A stretch of DNA of 49,835 nucleotides from Nitrospira sp. UBA5698 (GTDB lineage: Bacteria > Nitrospirota > Nitrospiria > Nitrospirales > Nitrospiraceae), in the NCBI GenBank assembly GCA_002420115.1, contig DIHK01000066.1:23668-73502 (forward strand), in the 5' to 3' direction. The notes under the pieces were generated by a model that worked only from the letters and a program-made list of their open reading frames with translations, was not told the DNA's origin and did no database searches. How positions within the stretch are numbered: the first letter of the stretch is position 1; every line of letters begins with the position of its first letter. The position numbers were made by a program, and so were the translations under genes. Shown here in pieces: positions 1 to 8,048 of this stretch.

Positions 1-510
1 TACTGTCGTTGGAAGGGTAAGCGACTTCCTACTGAAGCTGAGTGGGAAAAGGCCATGCGTGGCACGGATGGAAGGCTCTGGCCATGGGGGGATAAGGAGC
101 AGCCTGATGGGGCCAATTGGGCTCGTGTGCAGGATGGGTACGAAGCGTCGGCGCGTGTCGGCACATTCCAGAGCGACAAGAGTCCGTATGGAGTGATGGA
201 TGGTGCCGGCAACGTCATGGAGTGGGTGGCTGATTGGTACGATGAGACTTACTATAAGAGCTCACCGGATCACAATCCGCCGAGTCCTGAATACGGCACC
301 TATCGAGTGCTTCGCGGGGGAGGATATACGACAGCAGGTGGCGATGTTCGGATTACCAGTCGAAGCAAGATGATGCAAGATTTTCGAGATGAAACGATCG
401 GATTCCGCTGTGCAAATTCGACTGCCGGTACGATGGGAGAAGAGAAGGAAAAACCAGAAGAATTTACAGGAAATCAAAGTAGTACAGGATCAAAAACACG
501 GCCAAAATGA
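1..510 (+). CDS. Formylglycine-generating-enzyme/SUMF1-like domain protein, 3' part
   Basis: The reading frame is open from the first base, so the start lies outside the window; 169 residues are visible. The visible part has the FGE-sulfatase (SUMF1) family signature: RLPTEAEWEKAMRG near residues 9-21, then LWPWG, YGVMDGAGNVMEWVADWY, VLRGGGY and a closing ETIGFRCA. Family members include oxygen-dependent formylglycine-generating enzymes, but many bacterial members have other or unknown roles (for example, fused to kinases or lying near electron-transfer genes). The substrate cannot be told here. A charged, low-complexity tail of about 30 residues follows the domain. The gene ends just before a consensus promoter, so it is probably not part of the oxidase operon that follows. 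Confidence 0.85.
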   Translation, partial: YCRWKGKRLPTEAEWEKAMRGTDGRLWPWGDKEQPDGANWARVQDGYEASARVGTFQSDKSPYGVMDGAGNVMEWVADWYDETYYKSSPDHNPPSPEYGTYRVLRGGGYTTAGGDVRITSRSKMMQDFRDETIGFRCANSTAGTMGEEKEKPEEFTGNQSSTGSKTRPK

Positions 511-512
511 TA

Positions 513-541
513 TTGACAACCATTCCAGCCAAAACTATAAT
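513..541 (+). promoter_or_regulatory. Perfect-consensus sigma-70 promoter for the oxidase/cytochrome operon
   Basis: TTGACA at 513-518 and TATAAT at 536-541 are separated by exactly 17 bases, matching the consensus of housekeeping sigma factors at all 12 positions. The predicted transcription start is near 548, which leaves an untranslated leader of about 140 nt before the first small ORF at 691. It lies directly after the preceding stop codon and points at the oxidase cluster. The sequence match is seen; the activity is inference. Confidence 0.8.
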
Positions 542-690
542 GTCAAACACTTTTGAGTTTTTCGACACAATTTCCTCTCAGATTCGCGTTAGAAGTTGAG
601 AAATTTTGATAACACAGGGCAGGATGCCTGTCAAGAAAATGCAGTAATTCTGAATTTCATACCTTACCAACTATCTTGATCGGGAGTTAC

Positions 691-819
691 ATGACGATGG
701 CAACAGCTACCCCTGATAGCGAGCTCAAAGTAAAAATTGGGAAGATGATTTTTTACATTACTTGTGCTGTCGGATTGTGGTTTTTCTATTGGTTTGCTGG
801 TATTCAGTGTCCTTGTTGA
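691..819 (+). CDS. Small single-helix membrane protein upstream of bd-like oxidase (42 aa)
   Basis: An ORF of 42 residues with a hydrophilic N-terminus (MTMATATPDSELKVKIGK) and one hydrophobic helix (MIFYITCAVGLWFFYWFAGI), ending in CPC. A GGGAG Shine-Dalgarno sequence ends 4 nt before the ATG. It is the first ORF after the consensus promoter and lies on the same strand, 90 nt before a second micro-ORF and about 290 nt before the oxidase gene. Small single-helix subunits such as CydX accompany cytochrome bd oxidases in other bacteria; that this one plays such a part is inferred from size, topology and position only. Confidence 0.6.
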   Translation: MTMATATPDSELKVKIGKMIFYITCAVGLWFFYWFAGIQCPC

Positions 820-908
820 ATTGTGAGCGGGGTCTACCCTTGTGTGGGAGGGGTTACCTGGCTTAGCTGATTGATGGCATTGGTCGACAGAAAAAGAGGA
901 AGAAGAAA

Positions 909-1040
909 ATGAGCGCCCTTAACAATCCCGTCATTGCACTTGTTGTTTCTCTTATTATTTGTGTTGGCTATTTTGTGATGGTTGATCACTACCTCATGGA
1001 TATGCAGGGGCTGGACTTTTGGTATCTCTTCAAAAACTGA
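909..1040 (+). CDS. Second small single-helix membrane protein (43 aa)
   Basis: A 43-residue ORF, MSALNNPVIALVVSLIICVG followed by YFVMVDHYLMDMQ and an aromatic C-terminus. It has one predicted transmembrane helix (about residues 7-25). A purine-rich AGAGGAAGAAGAAA tract directly precedes the ATG. It lies between the first micro-ORF and the bd-like oxidase gene, all on the same strand, and 70 nt separate it from the oxidase start. It is a candidate accessory subunit of the oxidase, by analogy with CydX/CcoQ-type small subunits. No family was recognised from sequence. Confidence 0.6.
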   Translation: MSALNNPVIALVVSLIICVGYFVMVDHYLMDMQGLDFWYLFKN

Positions 1041-1110
1041 GCCCTCCTGAAGGTGTTGTCGGGTATTCTGAAAAACATACATTTAACGTAGGGTATTAAG
1101 GAGGTATTCC

Positions 1111-3027
1111 ATGGGCCTTTTAGTCGGCAAGCGCATATTTTCGATCGTGGCGCTCTGCATGATGGTCGGCCTCCTTCTGCTTCCGGTCGTCGTGGCGCTG
1201 CCTTCACTGGCCATCGGTGAAGAGACTCATGCGGGCGATGCGGCAAAGAAGGATGGGGATAAAGTCGAAAAGGGTCGGGATGTCTATTATAAGACCGAGG
1301 GCATCGTGTCCGGTGCTCCCGCTCCTAAGACGACAGATGGCGTGAAGGACTATCCGAGATATAACTTTGAAAGTCGTGTGTTGCTCTGGTTTGCGAATCA
1401 GCAGCATCTCTACTACGGCAGCTTCGTGTTGGCCGTCCCGATTTTCTGTATGATCATCGAGTTTATGGGTGTAGTGACGAAGGATAAGGCGCTTGCAAAG
1501 CGCTACGACCAGTTGGCCTATGACTTTATTAAGATCAGTCTGACAGCCTACTCGCTCACTGCTATTCTGGGAGGTATTCTGATCTTTACCTTCCTGACTC
1601 TGTATCCGGCCTTCTTCTCGTATTTGTCGGGCATCTTCCGTCCTGTCATGCACATCTATGCATTGATGTTTGTGGCGGAGAGCGGAACTCTCTACATCTA
1701 CTACTATGGCTGGGACAAGATGAGAGAGGGGTTCTTGAAGTGGATCCATTTGAGCATGTCGGTGGTCTTAAACGTCATCGGAACCTTGCTCATGTTCCTC
1801 GCCAACTCGTGGATCGGTTTCATGATGTCGCCTGCCGGCGTCGATGAGCAGGGGCGATACCTCGGGAATATTTGGCATGTAATTCACACCGCGCTGTGGA
1901 ATCCGCTTAACCTCCACCGAATCCTGGGTAATATGGCGTTCGGCGGTGGTGTGGTCGCGGCGTATGCTGCGTACAAGTTCTTGGCTTCAAAAACGGATGA
2001 AGACCGAGCTCACTATGACTGGATGGGCTATATCGCTATGGCATTGGGCGTGGCATTTCTGATTCCATTGCCATTTGCCGGATATTGGCTCATGCGTGAG
2101 GTCTATGCCTATCGTCAGCAGATGGGTATTACGTTAATGGGCGGTCTGCTTGCCTGGTTGTTTATTATTCAGGCGACCATGATCGGAATCCTATTCTTGA
2201 GCACCAATTACTATCTCTGGCAGGCCATGGGTCGTATGCGTGGGGCAGAGAAATATCAGCGATACATCAAGTACCTGGTCTTCTTGCTCGCCTGTGGCTA
2301 TATGGTCTTTATCACTCCGCACACCATGGTGATGACTCCAGCGGAGCTGAAGGCCATGGGAGGTCAGCAGCACCCAGTGTTGGGTAATTATGGGGTTATG
2401 TCTGCGAAAAACGGAGGCATTAACGTCATTATTACAACCACGGTGCTGAGCTTCGTCTGGTATATGCGAGGCAATAAAGTCTCGACTGTATCCTGGGCGA
2501 AGTTCGGGAACATCTTTATGGGTGTGTTCTTCGGCTGTGCCTATTTCAATATTATATTCCTTGCGGTGTACGGATATTACATTCCGGCAAACGTTCGGGT
2601 GGGTCTGTCTGTTCCTCAGGTGGCGACGACTCTGTCCTGTCTCTTCTTCATGTTTGCGCTGAACAGCTTCATGATGAAGGGGGCCAAGCAAATGGGGCCG
2701 ATTGAGTGGGGTAAGATTTCCGCTCGATCGCAATATGCTCTTATTATGTTGGCCACCGCGTTTACCTGGATGATGGGATTGATGGGCTATATTCGCTCGT
2801 CAGTCAGGCTTTTCTGGCACGTCAATGAGATCATGCGAGACAATTCTCCATGGGCCTATACCCATACGGTAGGATTTGCCGCCAATATGATTTCAGCCAA
2901 CGTATTATTTTTCTGGATTACGATTCTCTTTGTCTTCTGGTTGGGTAGCTTAACGGCGAAGAAAGTTCCAGTTGAGTCCAAGGCTGGAATTCCTGGTAGC
3001 GTTCCACAGCCGGCACCCAGTCATTAA
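1111..3027 (+). CDS. Cytochrome bd-like oxidase, subunit I-like
   Basis: A polytopic membrane protein of 638 residues. An N-terminal hydrophobic segment (residues 7-35, probably a signal anchor) is followed by a charged linker and then many transmembrane helices containing several histidines (for example NPLNLHRILGNMAFGGG, and QQHPVLGNYG). The layout resembles CydA (subunit I of cytochrome bd quinol oxidase), but it is longer and no CydB gene follows. Proteins of this kind have been proposed as the terminal oxidase of Nitrospira, which would reduce oxygen with electrons from nitrite via cytochrome c rather than quinol. AAGGAGGT lies 6 nt before the ATG. Its neighbours, two micro-membrane proteins and three cytochrome c genes, fit one respiratory complex in the cytoplasmic membrane. 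That it is an oxidase rather than another bd-fold protein is inferred. Confidence 0.8.
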   Translation: MGLLVGKRIFSIVALCMMVGLLLLPVVVALPSLAIGEETHAGDAAKKDGDKVEKGRDVYYKTEGIVSGAPAPKTTDGVKDYPRYNFESRVLLWFANQQHLYYGSFVLAVPIFCMIIEFMGVVTKDKALAKRYDQLAYDFIKISLTAYSLTAILGGILIFTFLTLYPAFFSYLSGIFRPVMHIYALMFVAESGTLYIYYYGWDKMREGFLKWIHLSMSVVLNVIGTLLMFLANSWIGFMMSPAGVDEQGRYLGNIWHVIHTALWNPLNLHRILGNMAFGGGVVAAYAAYKFLASKTDEDRAHYDWMGYIAMALGVAFLIPLPFAGYWLMREVYAYRQQMGITLMGGLLAWLFIIQATMIGILFLSTNYYLWQAMGRMRGAEKYQRYIKYLVFLLACGYMVFITPHTMVMTPAELKAMGGQQHPVLGNYGVMSAKNGGINVIITTTVLSFVWYMRGNKVSTVSWAKFGNIFMGVFFGCAYFNIIFLAVYGYYIPANVRVGLSVPQVATTLSCLFFMFALNSFMMKGAKQMGPIEWGKISARSQYALIMLATAFTWMMGLMGYIRSSVRLFWHVNEIMRDNSPWAYTHTVGFAANMISANVLFFWITILFVFWLGSLTAKKVPVESKAGIPGSVPQPAPSH

Positions 3028-3109
3028 CCTGTGTCTTCTTGGCTAGTCGGCACAACGAACAGGAGGGGCTATCTCCCCTCCAGAGTTGTAGCTGTAGGAG
3101 GTCACGACC

Positions 3110-4414
3110 TTGGGTAACTTGATTGCTGAAGCACTGTCGATGGGTTGGATGGCTCTGGCCATCCTTGCGGGTCTGCTGGTTTATTTTCAAGTAAGTATCA
3201 GCGACCCTGCTGCGAAGAAGCGCGCAGTATTTAAGACGTTCATTGGGATTGTATCCTGCTTCCTTCTCTTCATGGCGATCGCCAATTACAAGACTAACTT
3301 CTATGGCGAAAGCCGGTTGCTCCCTGTCTCATTGGTGATGATTACCGTCACGACCTTCATCATGGCGCTGTATTTCACCAATCTCAGTGCCCTGCTGAAG
3401 ATCGGTGGCATGATGTTCTTCGTGGCCGCCTTTCTTTCTGGATATGGAAACTGGCTTCCTCAAGTGGAAGGCGGTTTTCCCCCGGTAGAGGAGAAGGTCA
3501 CCTGGGAAACTATGTCCACTCAGCAGCTGGCTGACAAGGGTGAGGAAATCATCTTTGGCGGAGTCGGAAAGAATAAAGAGCAAGGTGCGATTGGTAAAGG
3601 GCAATGCCCGCTTTGCCATGCGTTCCATGCGGGAATGCTCGGCGAGCGAGCACCGAACTTGTTGGGTTTGCCAACTCGTAAGGAGCGCTTAGAGGATCCT
3701 AAGTATTCTAAGGGTAACCCATCAAAGCGAGAATATTCAGTGAAGGAGGCATTCCCTGGTTCAGGTACTGCTGAGACTGTGCAGGAATATATCGCGGAGT
3801 CGCATGCCTGTCCTAGTTGCTACGTTGTTGCCGGCTATGGGGTCAAGGGGACGAACGATAAAGAAAGCCCGATGCCGTCGATCCATAAGCCACCGATATC
3901 TCTCAGTCTTGCAGAGCTTGCAGCGGTTGACACGTGGATGTATGCCCGCGAAGGGGTTGAACCTCCTTCATTCGATGAAATTGTGAAGTCGTACGAGAAG
4001 TTCGTTCCTGAGGCAGAGCGTCCTAAGCAAGCGGATGACAAGCCTGCTGGGGCTACGTCACTGCTGGCAGATGGTTCAGAGCCGGTGGATCAAATTTTTG
4101 CCAAGGCTCAGTGTGTATCGTGCCATACCATCCCTGGTATTCCTGGGGCAACAGGCACGATTGGTCCGAAACTTGAGGAGGGGACAACGGCCCCGCAACG
4201 AATTAAGGATCCAGCCTACAAGGGTACGGCAAAATCAGCTGCTGAATATATTATGGAGTCCATCGTTGATCCGAGCGCCTATGTTGTGAAGCCATTCCCG
4301 GATAAGACAATGCCGGCGATCTTTGGCCAAAAATTGAGCGCAGGAGCATTGAAGAAAATCGTTGACTACTTGTCGCAAGTGAAAACCGGCGCGCCGCCAC
4401 CAAAGGTTTCCTAG
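3110..4414 (+). CDS. Membrane-anchored diheme cytochrome c
   Basis: A protein of 434 residues read from a TTG start, chosen because TAGGAGGT (3095-3102) sits at correct spacing and no ATG near it does. It has four N-terminal hydrophobic helices (about residues 5-25, 38-55, 66-88 and 94-112) followed by two periplasmic cytochrome c domains. Heme sites are CPLCH at residues 166-170 and CVSCH at 335-339, each with a later candidate Met axial ligand (ESPMPSI and DKTMPAIFG). It lies 82 nt after the oxidase gene and probably passes electrons to it. The fusion of a four-helix membrane domain with two cytochrome c modules is reminiscent of cytochrome-donating subunits of heme-copper oxidases, but no close family was recognised. 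Confidence 0.8.
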   Translation: MGNLIAEALSMGWMALAILAGLLVYFQVSISDPAAKKRAVFKTFIGIVSCFLLFMAIANYKTNFYGESRLLPVSLVMITVTTFIMALYFTNLSALLKIGGMMFFVAAFLSGYGNWLPQVEGGFPPVEEKVTWETMSTQQLADKGEEIIFGGVGKNKEQGAIGKGQCPLCHAFHAGMLGERAPNLLGLPTRKERLEDPKYSKGNPSKREYSVKEAFPGSGTAETVQEYIAESHACPSCYVVAGYGVKGTNDKESPMPSIHKPPISLSLAELAAVDTWMYAREGVEPPSFDEIVKSYEKFVPEAERPKQADDKPAGATSLLADGSEPVDQIFAKAQCVSCHTIPGIPGATGTIGPKLEEGTTAPQRIKDPAYKGTAKSAAEYIMESIVDPSAYVVKPFPDKTMPAIFGQKLSAGALKKIVDYLSQVKTGAPPPKVS

Positions 4415-4456
4415 GAGTCGGTTGTCTGTTATGCGGAGAGTAAAGGGAGTTTGCCG

Positions 4457-5494
4457 ATGAAAGCATTGATGTCTCTTGGTGCCTTGATAGGAGTAGCGGG
4501 GCTGCTCCTGTTGGGTGGAATGATCTTTGATGTTGTTCCGTCCAATACTGTGCGATTAGTCGAAGGGTATATGCCGATCCAGTTGCTGCTGGAAGTGGCA
4601 TGCTTCGTGATCGGTTTTACAGGGTTGAGCTACATGATGAATGCGATGGGGATGGCTCTCCCAAGGTTTTGGCAAGGGATCGGTTTCTGGATATTTCTGA
4701 TGGTCTATCTCAAGTATCGGGTCTATCCACCAATCCCTTTCAGCGTGCGTGCGATGTATGGAACGGTGGGGCTTGTCACGGTGTTTATGTGGGTGTCTGC
4801 CAATGAAGAGGACTGGAGCAAGTTTAAGCGGCCGATTATGAACGTCCTTGATGCCCAGACCGGCATGAACAGGCTTCTCAGATACGTGTACCTCGTGCTT
4901 ATTCCAATTCTTATCGGGGGATTTTCCTTCAATGCCATGATGCCGAAGTCTGAAGAGCCTATCGAACTTCGGACGGTTCATCCTGCACCTCCTGCCAGCA
5001 CGAAGGTGCATGGGAAGACATATACGCTCCAGACTTCTCAGAACCCCTATCGGGTTAATCCTGATGGAAAGTACGATCAAGAATTTTCCAATGCCAACAT
5101 TGTTGAGCAGGGAATGGGCCGTTTGATGAAACCAAATGCCAATCCCTGGGATGAAAAAAACCAAGGTTATCTGAAGTACGTCAGAGAGGGTGGAGAGATT
5201 TTCTTCCAAAATTGCCATTTCTGCCACGGGGATAACCTGAATGGTCGAGGGCTCCACGCCTTTGCTTTCAATCCGATCCCAGCAAACTTTACCGATCCGG
5301 GTACGATCGCACAGCTACAAGAAACCTTTATCTTCTGGCGGGTGTCGAAGGGCGGTATTGGCTTGCCCAATGAAGGATTCCCTTGGGCTTCAGTCATGCC
5401 CCCATGGGAACAACACTTGACCGTGGATGAAATTTGGAAAGTCGTTTTGTTTGAATATTGGCACACCGGCTACTATCCACGGACTTGGGATTAG
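4457..5494 (+). CDS. Membrane-anchored monoheme cytochrome c
   Basis: A protein of 345 residues. The ATG at 4457 is preferred over an in-frame TTG 6 nt earlier because GGGAG at 4445-4449 gives 7-nt spacing. About five hydrophobic helices fill residues 1-165; a periplasmic C-terminal cytochrome c domain has CHFCH at residues 253-257 and a candidate Met ligand in SVMPPWEQH. It lies 42 nt after the diheme cytochrome gene and 56 nt before the next one, so it is co-transcribed with them. It is a likely electron-transfer subunit of the same respiratory complex. The N-terminal membrane domain was not recognised as a named family. Confidence 0.8.
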   Translation: MKALMSLGALIGVAGLLLLGGMIFDVVPSNTVRLVEGYMPIQLLLEVACFVIGFTGLSYMMNAMGMALPRFWQGIGFWIFLMVYLKYRVYPPIPFSVRAMYGTVGLVTVFMWVSANEEDWSKFKRPIMNVLDAQTGMNRLLRYVYLVLIPILIGGFSFNAMMPKSEEPIELRTVHPAPPASTKVHGKTYTLQTSQNPYRVNPDGKYDQEFSNANIVEQGMGRLMKPNANPWDEKNQGYLKYVREGGEIFFQNCHFCHGDNLNGRGLHAFAFNPIPANFTDPGTIAQLQETFIFWRVSKGGIGLPNEGFPWASVMPPWEQHLTVDEIWKVVLFEYWHTGYYPRTWD

Positions 5495-5550
5495 TCGCCA
5501 TATCACTTGAGAATGCCAGACCAAACATAATGAAGATTATGAGGCCAAAC

Positions 5551-7323
5551 ATGATGGACAGTATGACTCAGAAGGCCGGGATCATCGCGGCTGCAGCCTT
5601 CGGAGTGGTGTTAGTGTCTACCTCGGGATATTCGTCGGTTTCAGCGCAAGGACTGCCTGAAGGCTTCAAGAAAGGTGAGCTTGCAGCTGAACCTTCGGCA
5701 GAAATGATTGAAGCAGGGAAACGAGTCTATTTTACCAAGTGTGTGTGGTGTCACGGGGTAGATGGAGCCGGTGACGGACCTGGTGCCGATCGTCTCTGGC
5801 CTCGTCCGCGCAATTTCAATCAGGGTACCTTTAAGATTCGGCATACGGCCAGCGGTGAGTTGCCATTGTTTGACGCCAAGAAGCCGATCCCTGGTCAAAA
5901 CGATCTCTTCGAAACAGTGACGCATGGTCTCCCAGGTTCTGCGATGCCCCCGTGGGAAGGTATCTTGAGCGAGGAGCAGCGGCAGCAAGTCCTTTCTTTT
6001 GTGACGACCCAACTCGTCAAAGATCGGAAATTCACCGATAAGCAGTCTGAGAGCCAAACTGTGCTGCAGTTGGCTGATTTGAAGCCAAAGCCTGCTACCG
6101 ACGAAAGTAAGAAGCGCGGTGGTGAGTTAATCGTCGAGAAAAAGTGCGTGGAATGTCACGGGATGGAAGGCCGGGGTGATGGAAACGCCTTCAACCTGAA
6201 GGACGACTGGGGCTTCTCCATTCAGCCGGCCAATTGGCATAAGTGCTGGAATTTCCGTGGCAGCCGTCAGGATCCGTACAATGTGAGCAATATTTTTCGA
6301 ACCTTCTCAACAGGTGTCAACGGTACACCGATGCCTTCATTTGCTGACAACACCAGCGTAGACGAGCGTTGGGATATTGCAAATTTTGTCAACTCTCTCT
6401 GTGAGAGAGATCCATTGGGTAACCCTTTACCCATTGATCCTCTGACTGATAAACCGAAAATCAATTTCGTCATTCCATCAGATATGGTTGAAGGGGAAAT
6501 TCCGACCGATCTTGAGCATGAGGCCTGGAAAAAGGCTCCAAAGCGATACGTGGCAATGGGTGGGCAGATTACCCACAAGCCAAGAAACTTTGTGAATCGT
6601 CTTGACGATATTTGGGTCCGTTCACTCTATAACGATAAGCACATTGTCTATCTGCTTGAGTGGGATGACCGGACGAAGAGCGTGGCAGAGGGGAAGCTCC
6701 CTTGGGCTCCTACGCAAGTCAATATCGATATTAAAGAACAGGATCCTAAGACCGGAGAAGAAGGATCCATCGCGGCTCATCAGAATAACTATACGGTCTA
6801 TAATGATGCGATCGCCATTGAAACCGCCGTCAAGTGGAAAGAGCTTCCGGCTCCGATCAAGCCACGATACTTGTTCGGGACGAACGAACAGTTTCCTATG
6901 GACATTGTGAAGTGGGAAGCAGACGGATCTCTTCGTGCCTTCAAGGGGACCGGCTGGGATAAGGACTTTGAAGAGCGTGATAATTACGAAGAGGCTATGA
7001 AGCTTCTGAAGGCAGAGTGGAAGAATGGCCGGTGGTACGTCATGATTCAGCGGCCTGTGGGAAATAAGAAGGATCAGGATTACGATGAGGATACCTTCTT
7101 TGAGGTGGGCCAGTATATCCCCACCGTCTTCTTTGCCTGGGATGGGCATAATGGTGATGCAGGCCGGAAGATGGCCGTGTCGGCCTTCTACTACACCTTC
7201 ATGAATCCACCGGTTCCTCAGGAAACGTATATTTATCCGGTCGTGATTGCTGTCGGTGTGGTTCTCCTTGAGGGGTGGGTCCTGACCCGCCGTTCAAATA
7301 AGAAAAAGGGAAAGACACTGTAG
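5551..7323 (+). CDS. Diheme cytochrome c fused to ethylbenzene-dehydrogenase-gamma-like domain
   Basis: A protein of 590 residues when read from ATG 5551, which has GAGG 6 nt upstream; the frame stays open to 5458 and other ATGs occur at 5530 and 5554. A signal peptide precedes SVSAQ. Two cytochrome c domains carry CVWCH (64-68) and CVECH (199-203), with Met ligands likely in SAMPPWEG and TPMPSF. The C-terminal half (about residues 300-560) resembles the heme-b-binding gamma subunit of ethylbenzene dehydrogenase/DMSO-reductase-type enzymes. A transmembrane anchor (YIYPVVIAVGVVLLEGWVL) and a basic tail end the protein. It is the last gene before a strong terminator. Similar cytochrome/gamma fusions have been discussed as membrane-anchoring electron carriers for nitrite oxidoreductase in Nitrospira; a role with the adjacent oxidase is at least as likely. 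Confidence 0.8.
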   Translation: MMDSMTQKAGIIAAAAFGVVLVSTSGYSSVSAQGLPEGFKKGELAAEPSAEMIEAGKRVYFTKCVWCHGVDGAGDGPGADRLWPRPRNFNQGTFKIRHTASGELPLFDAKKPIPGQNDLFETVTHGLPGSAMPPWEGILSEEQRQQVLSFVTTQLVKDRKFTDKQSESQTVLQLADLKPKPATDESKKRGGELIVEKKCVECHGMEGRGDGNAFNLKDDWGFSIQPANWHKCWNFRGSRQDPYNVSNIFRTFSTGVNGTPMPSFADNTSVDERWDIANFVNSLCERDPLGNPLPIDPLTDKPKINFVIPSDMVEGEIPTDLEHEAWKKAPKRYVAMGGQITHKPRNFVNRLDDIWVRSLYNDKHIVYLLEWDDRTKSVAEGKLPWAPTQVNIDIKEQDPKTGEEGSIAAHQNNYTVYNDAIAIETAVKWKELPAPIKPRYLFGTNEQFPMDIVKWEADGSLRAFKGTGWDKDFEERDNYEEAMKLLKAEWKNGRWYVMIQRPVGNKKDQDYDEDTFFEVGQYIPTVFFAWDGHNGDAGRKMAVSAFYYTFMNPPVPQETYIYPVVIAVGVVLLEGWVLTRRSNKKKGKTL

Positions 7324-7360
7324 TTTCCTTTGAAACCCAAGTATGGGTTGTCAGCGTGAA

Positions 7361-7393
7361 GGGGGTGGGGTAACCCACCCCCTTTTTTATTTT
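7361..7393 (+). terminator. Rho-independent terminator of the oxidase/cytochrome operon
   Basis: A perfect 9-bp G/C stem (GGGGGTGGG / CCCACCCCC, 7361-7369 and 7374-7382) with a GTAA loop is followed by TTTTTTATTTT. It starts 37 nt after the stop codon of the last cytochrome gene. Confidence 0.92.
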
Positions 7394-7409
7394 GGACGGC
7401 GATGGATTT

Positions 7410-8048
7410 ATGATCTCCGATGTCACAGGGGTCCTTTTGGCAGGTGGGAAGAGTAGGCGGATGGGAGCGGACAAGCGATTTCTTACTGTGGGGGAGCAGA
7501 CCCTCCTGGAAAGGAGTCGCAACATCCTTTCTCATATTTTTGAACGTGTCTGTATCGTTATTGCTCAGGATAGTGAACCTCTAGAAACTCCAGTTCCAGT
7601 CCTTCGTGATCTGATTCCCTCGTGTGGCAGTCTCGGGGGGATGTACACCGGTTTGCATCAGGCTACGACGCCGTATGTCTTCCTCTCTGCTTGCGACATG
7701 CCCTTTATCCATGCAGATCTCATACGGTATATGGTTGACGCAAAAGACGAGGTGGATATTGTACTTGGCTATTGGAACGGTCGACCTCAACCGACTCATG
7801 CAGTCTACAGCCGAAACTGTCTGTCGGTCGTGGAAGCGCTTGTTCGAAGCGGTGATCTCAAGCTACAAAAACTGCTTGCAACCCCTGCACTCCGTGTTCG
7901 TCTGATCACGGAAGATGAGATTCGCAAGATTGATCCAGATGGACGATCGTTTCTGAATGTCAATACACCGTCCGATCTCGAGCTTGCTCGCACGCTCTGC
8001 ACTGATCGAAGAGAAGACCGAGGCGGTGCTCCCCCGGAACACACATGA
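7410..8048 (+). CDS. mobA: Molybdenum cofactor guanylyltransferase
   Basis: A protein of 212 residues from ATG 7410. It attaches GMP to molybdopterin (Mo-MPT + GTP to Mo-MGD), the cofactor form used by DMSO-reductase-family enzymes such as nitrite oxidoreductase and nitrate reductases. Visible motifs: the nucleotide-binding GVLLAGGKSRRMGADK at the N-terminus, LRDLIPSCGSLGGMYTGLH, the metal-binding SACDMPF, and FLNVNTPSDLE near the C-terminus, all typical of MobA. Its length is normal. It follows the terminator of the respiratory operon and overlaps the next gene by 4 nt (ATGA), so the two are translated together. A bis-MGD supply gene fits an organism relying on molybdoenzymes. Confidence 0.92.
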   Translation: MISDVTGVLLAGGKSRRMGADKRFLTVGEQTLLERSRNILSHIFERVCIVIAQDSEPLETPVPVLRDLIPSCGSLGGMYTGLHQATTPYVFLSACDMPFIHADLIRYMVDAKDEVDIVLGYWNGRPQPTHAVYSRNCLSVVEALVRSGDLKLQKLLATPALRVRLITEDEIRKIDPDGRSFLNVNTPSDLELARTLCTDRREDRGGAPPEHT

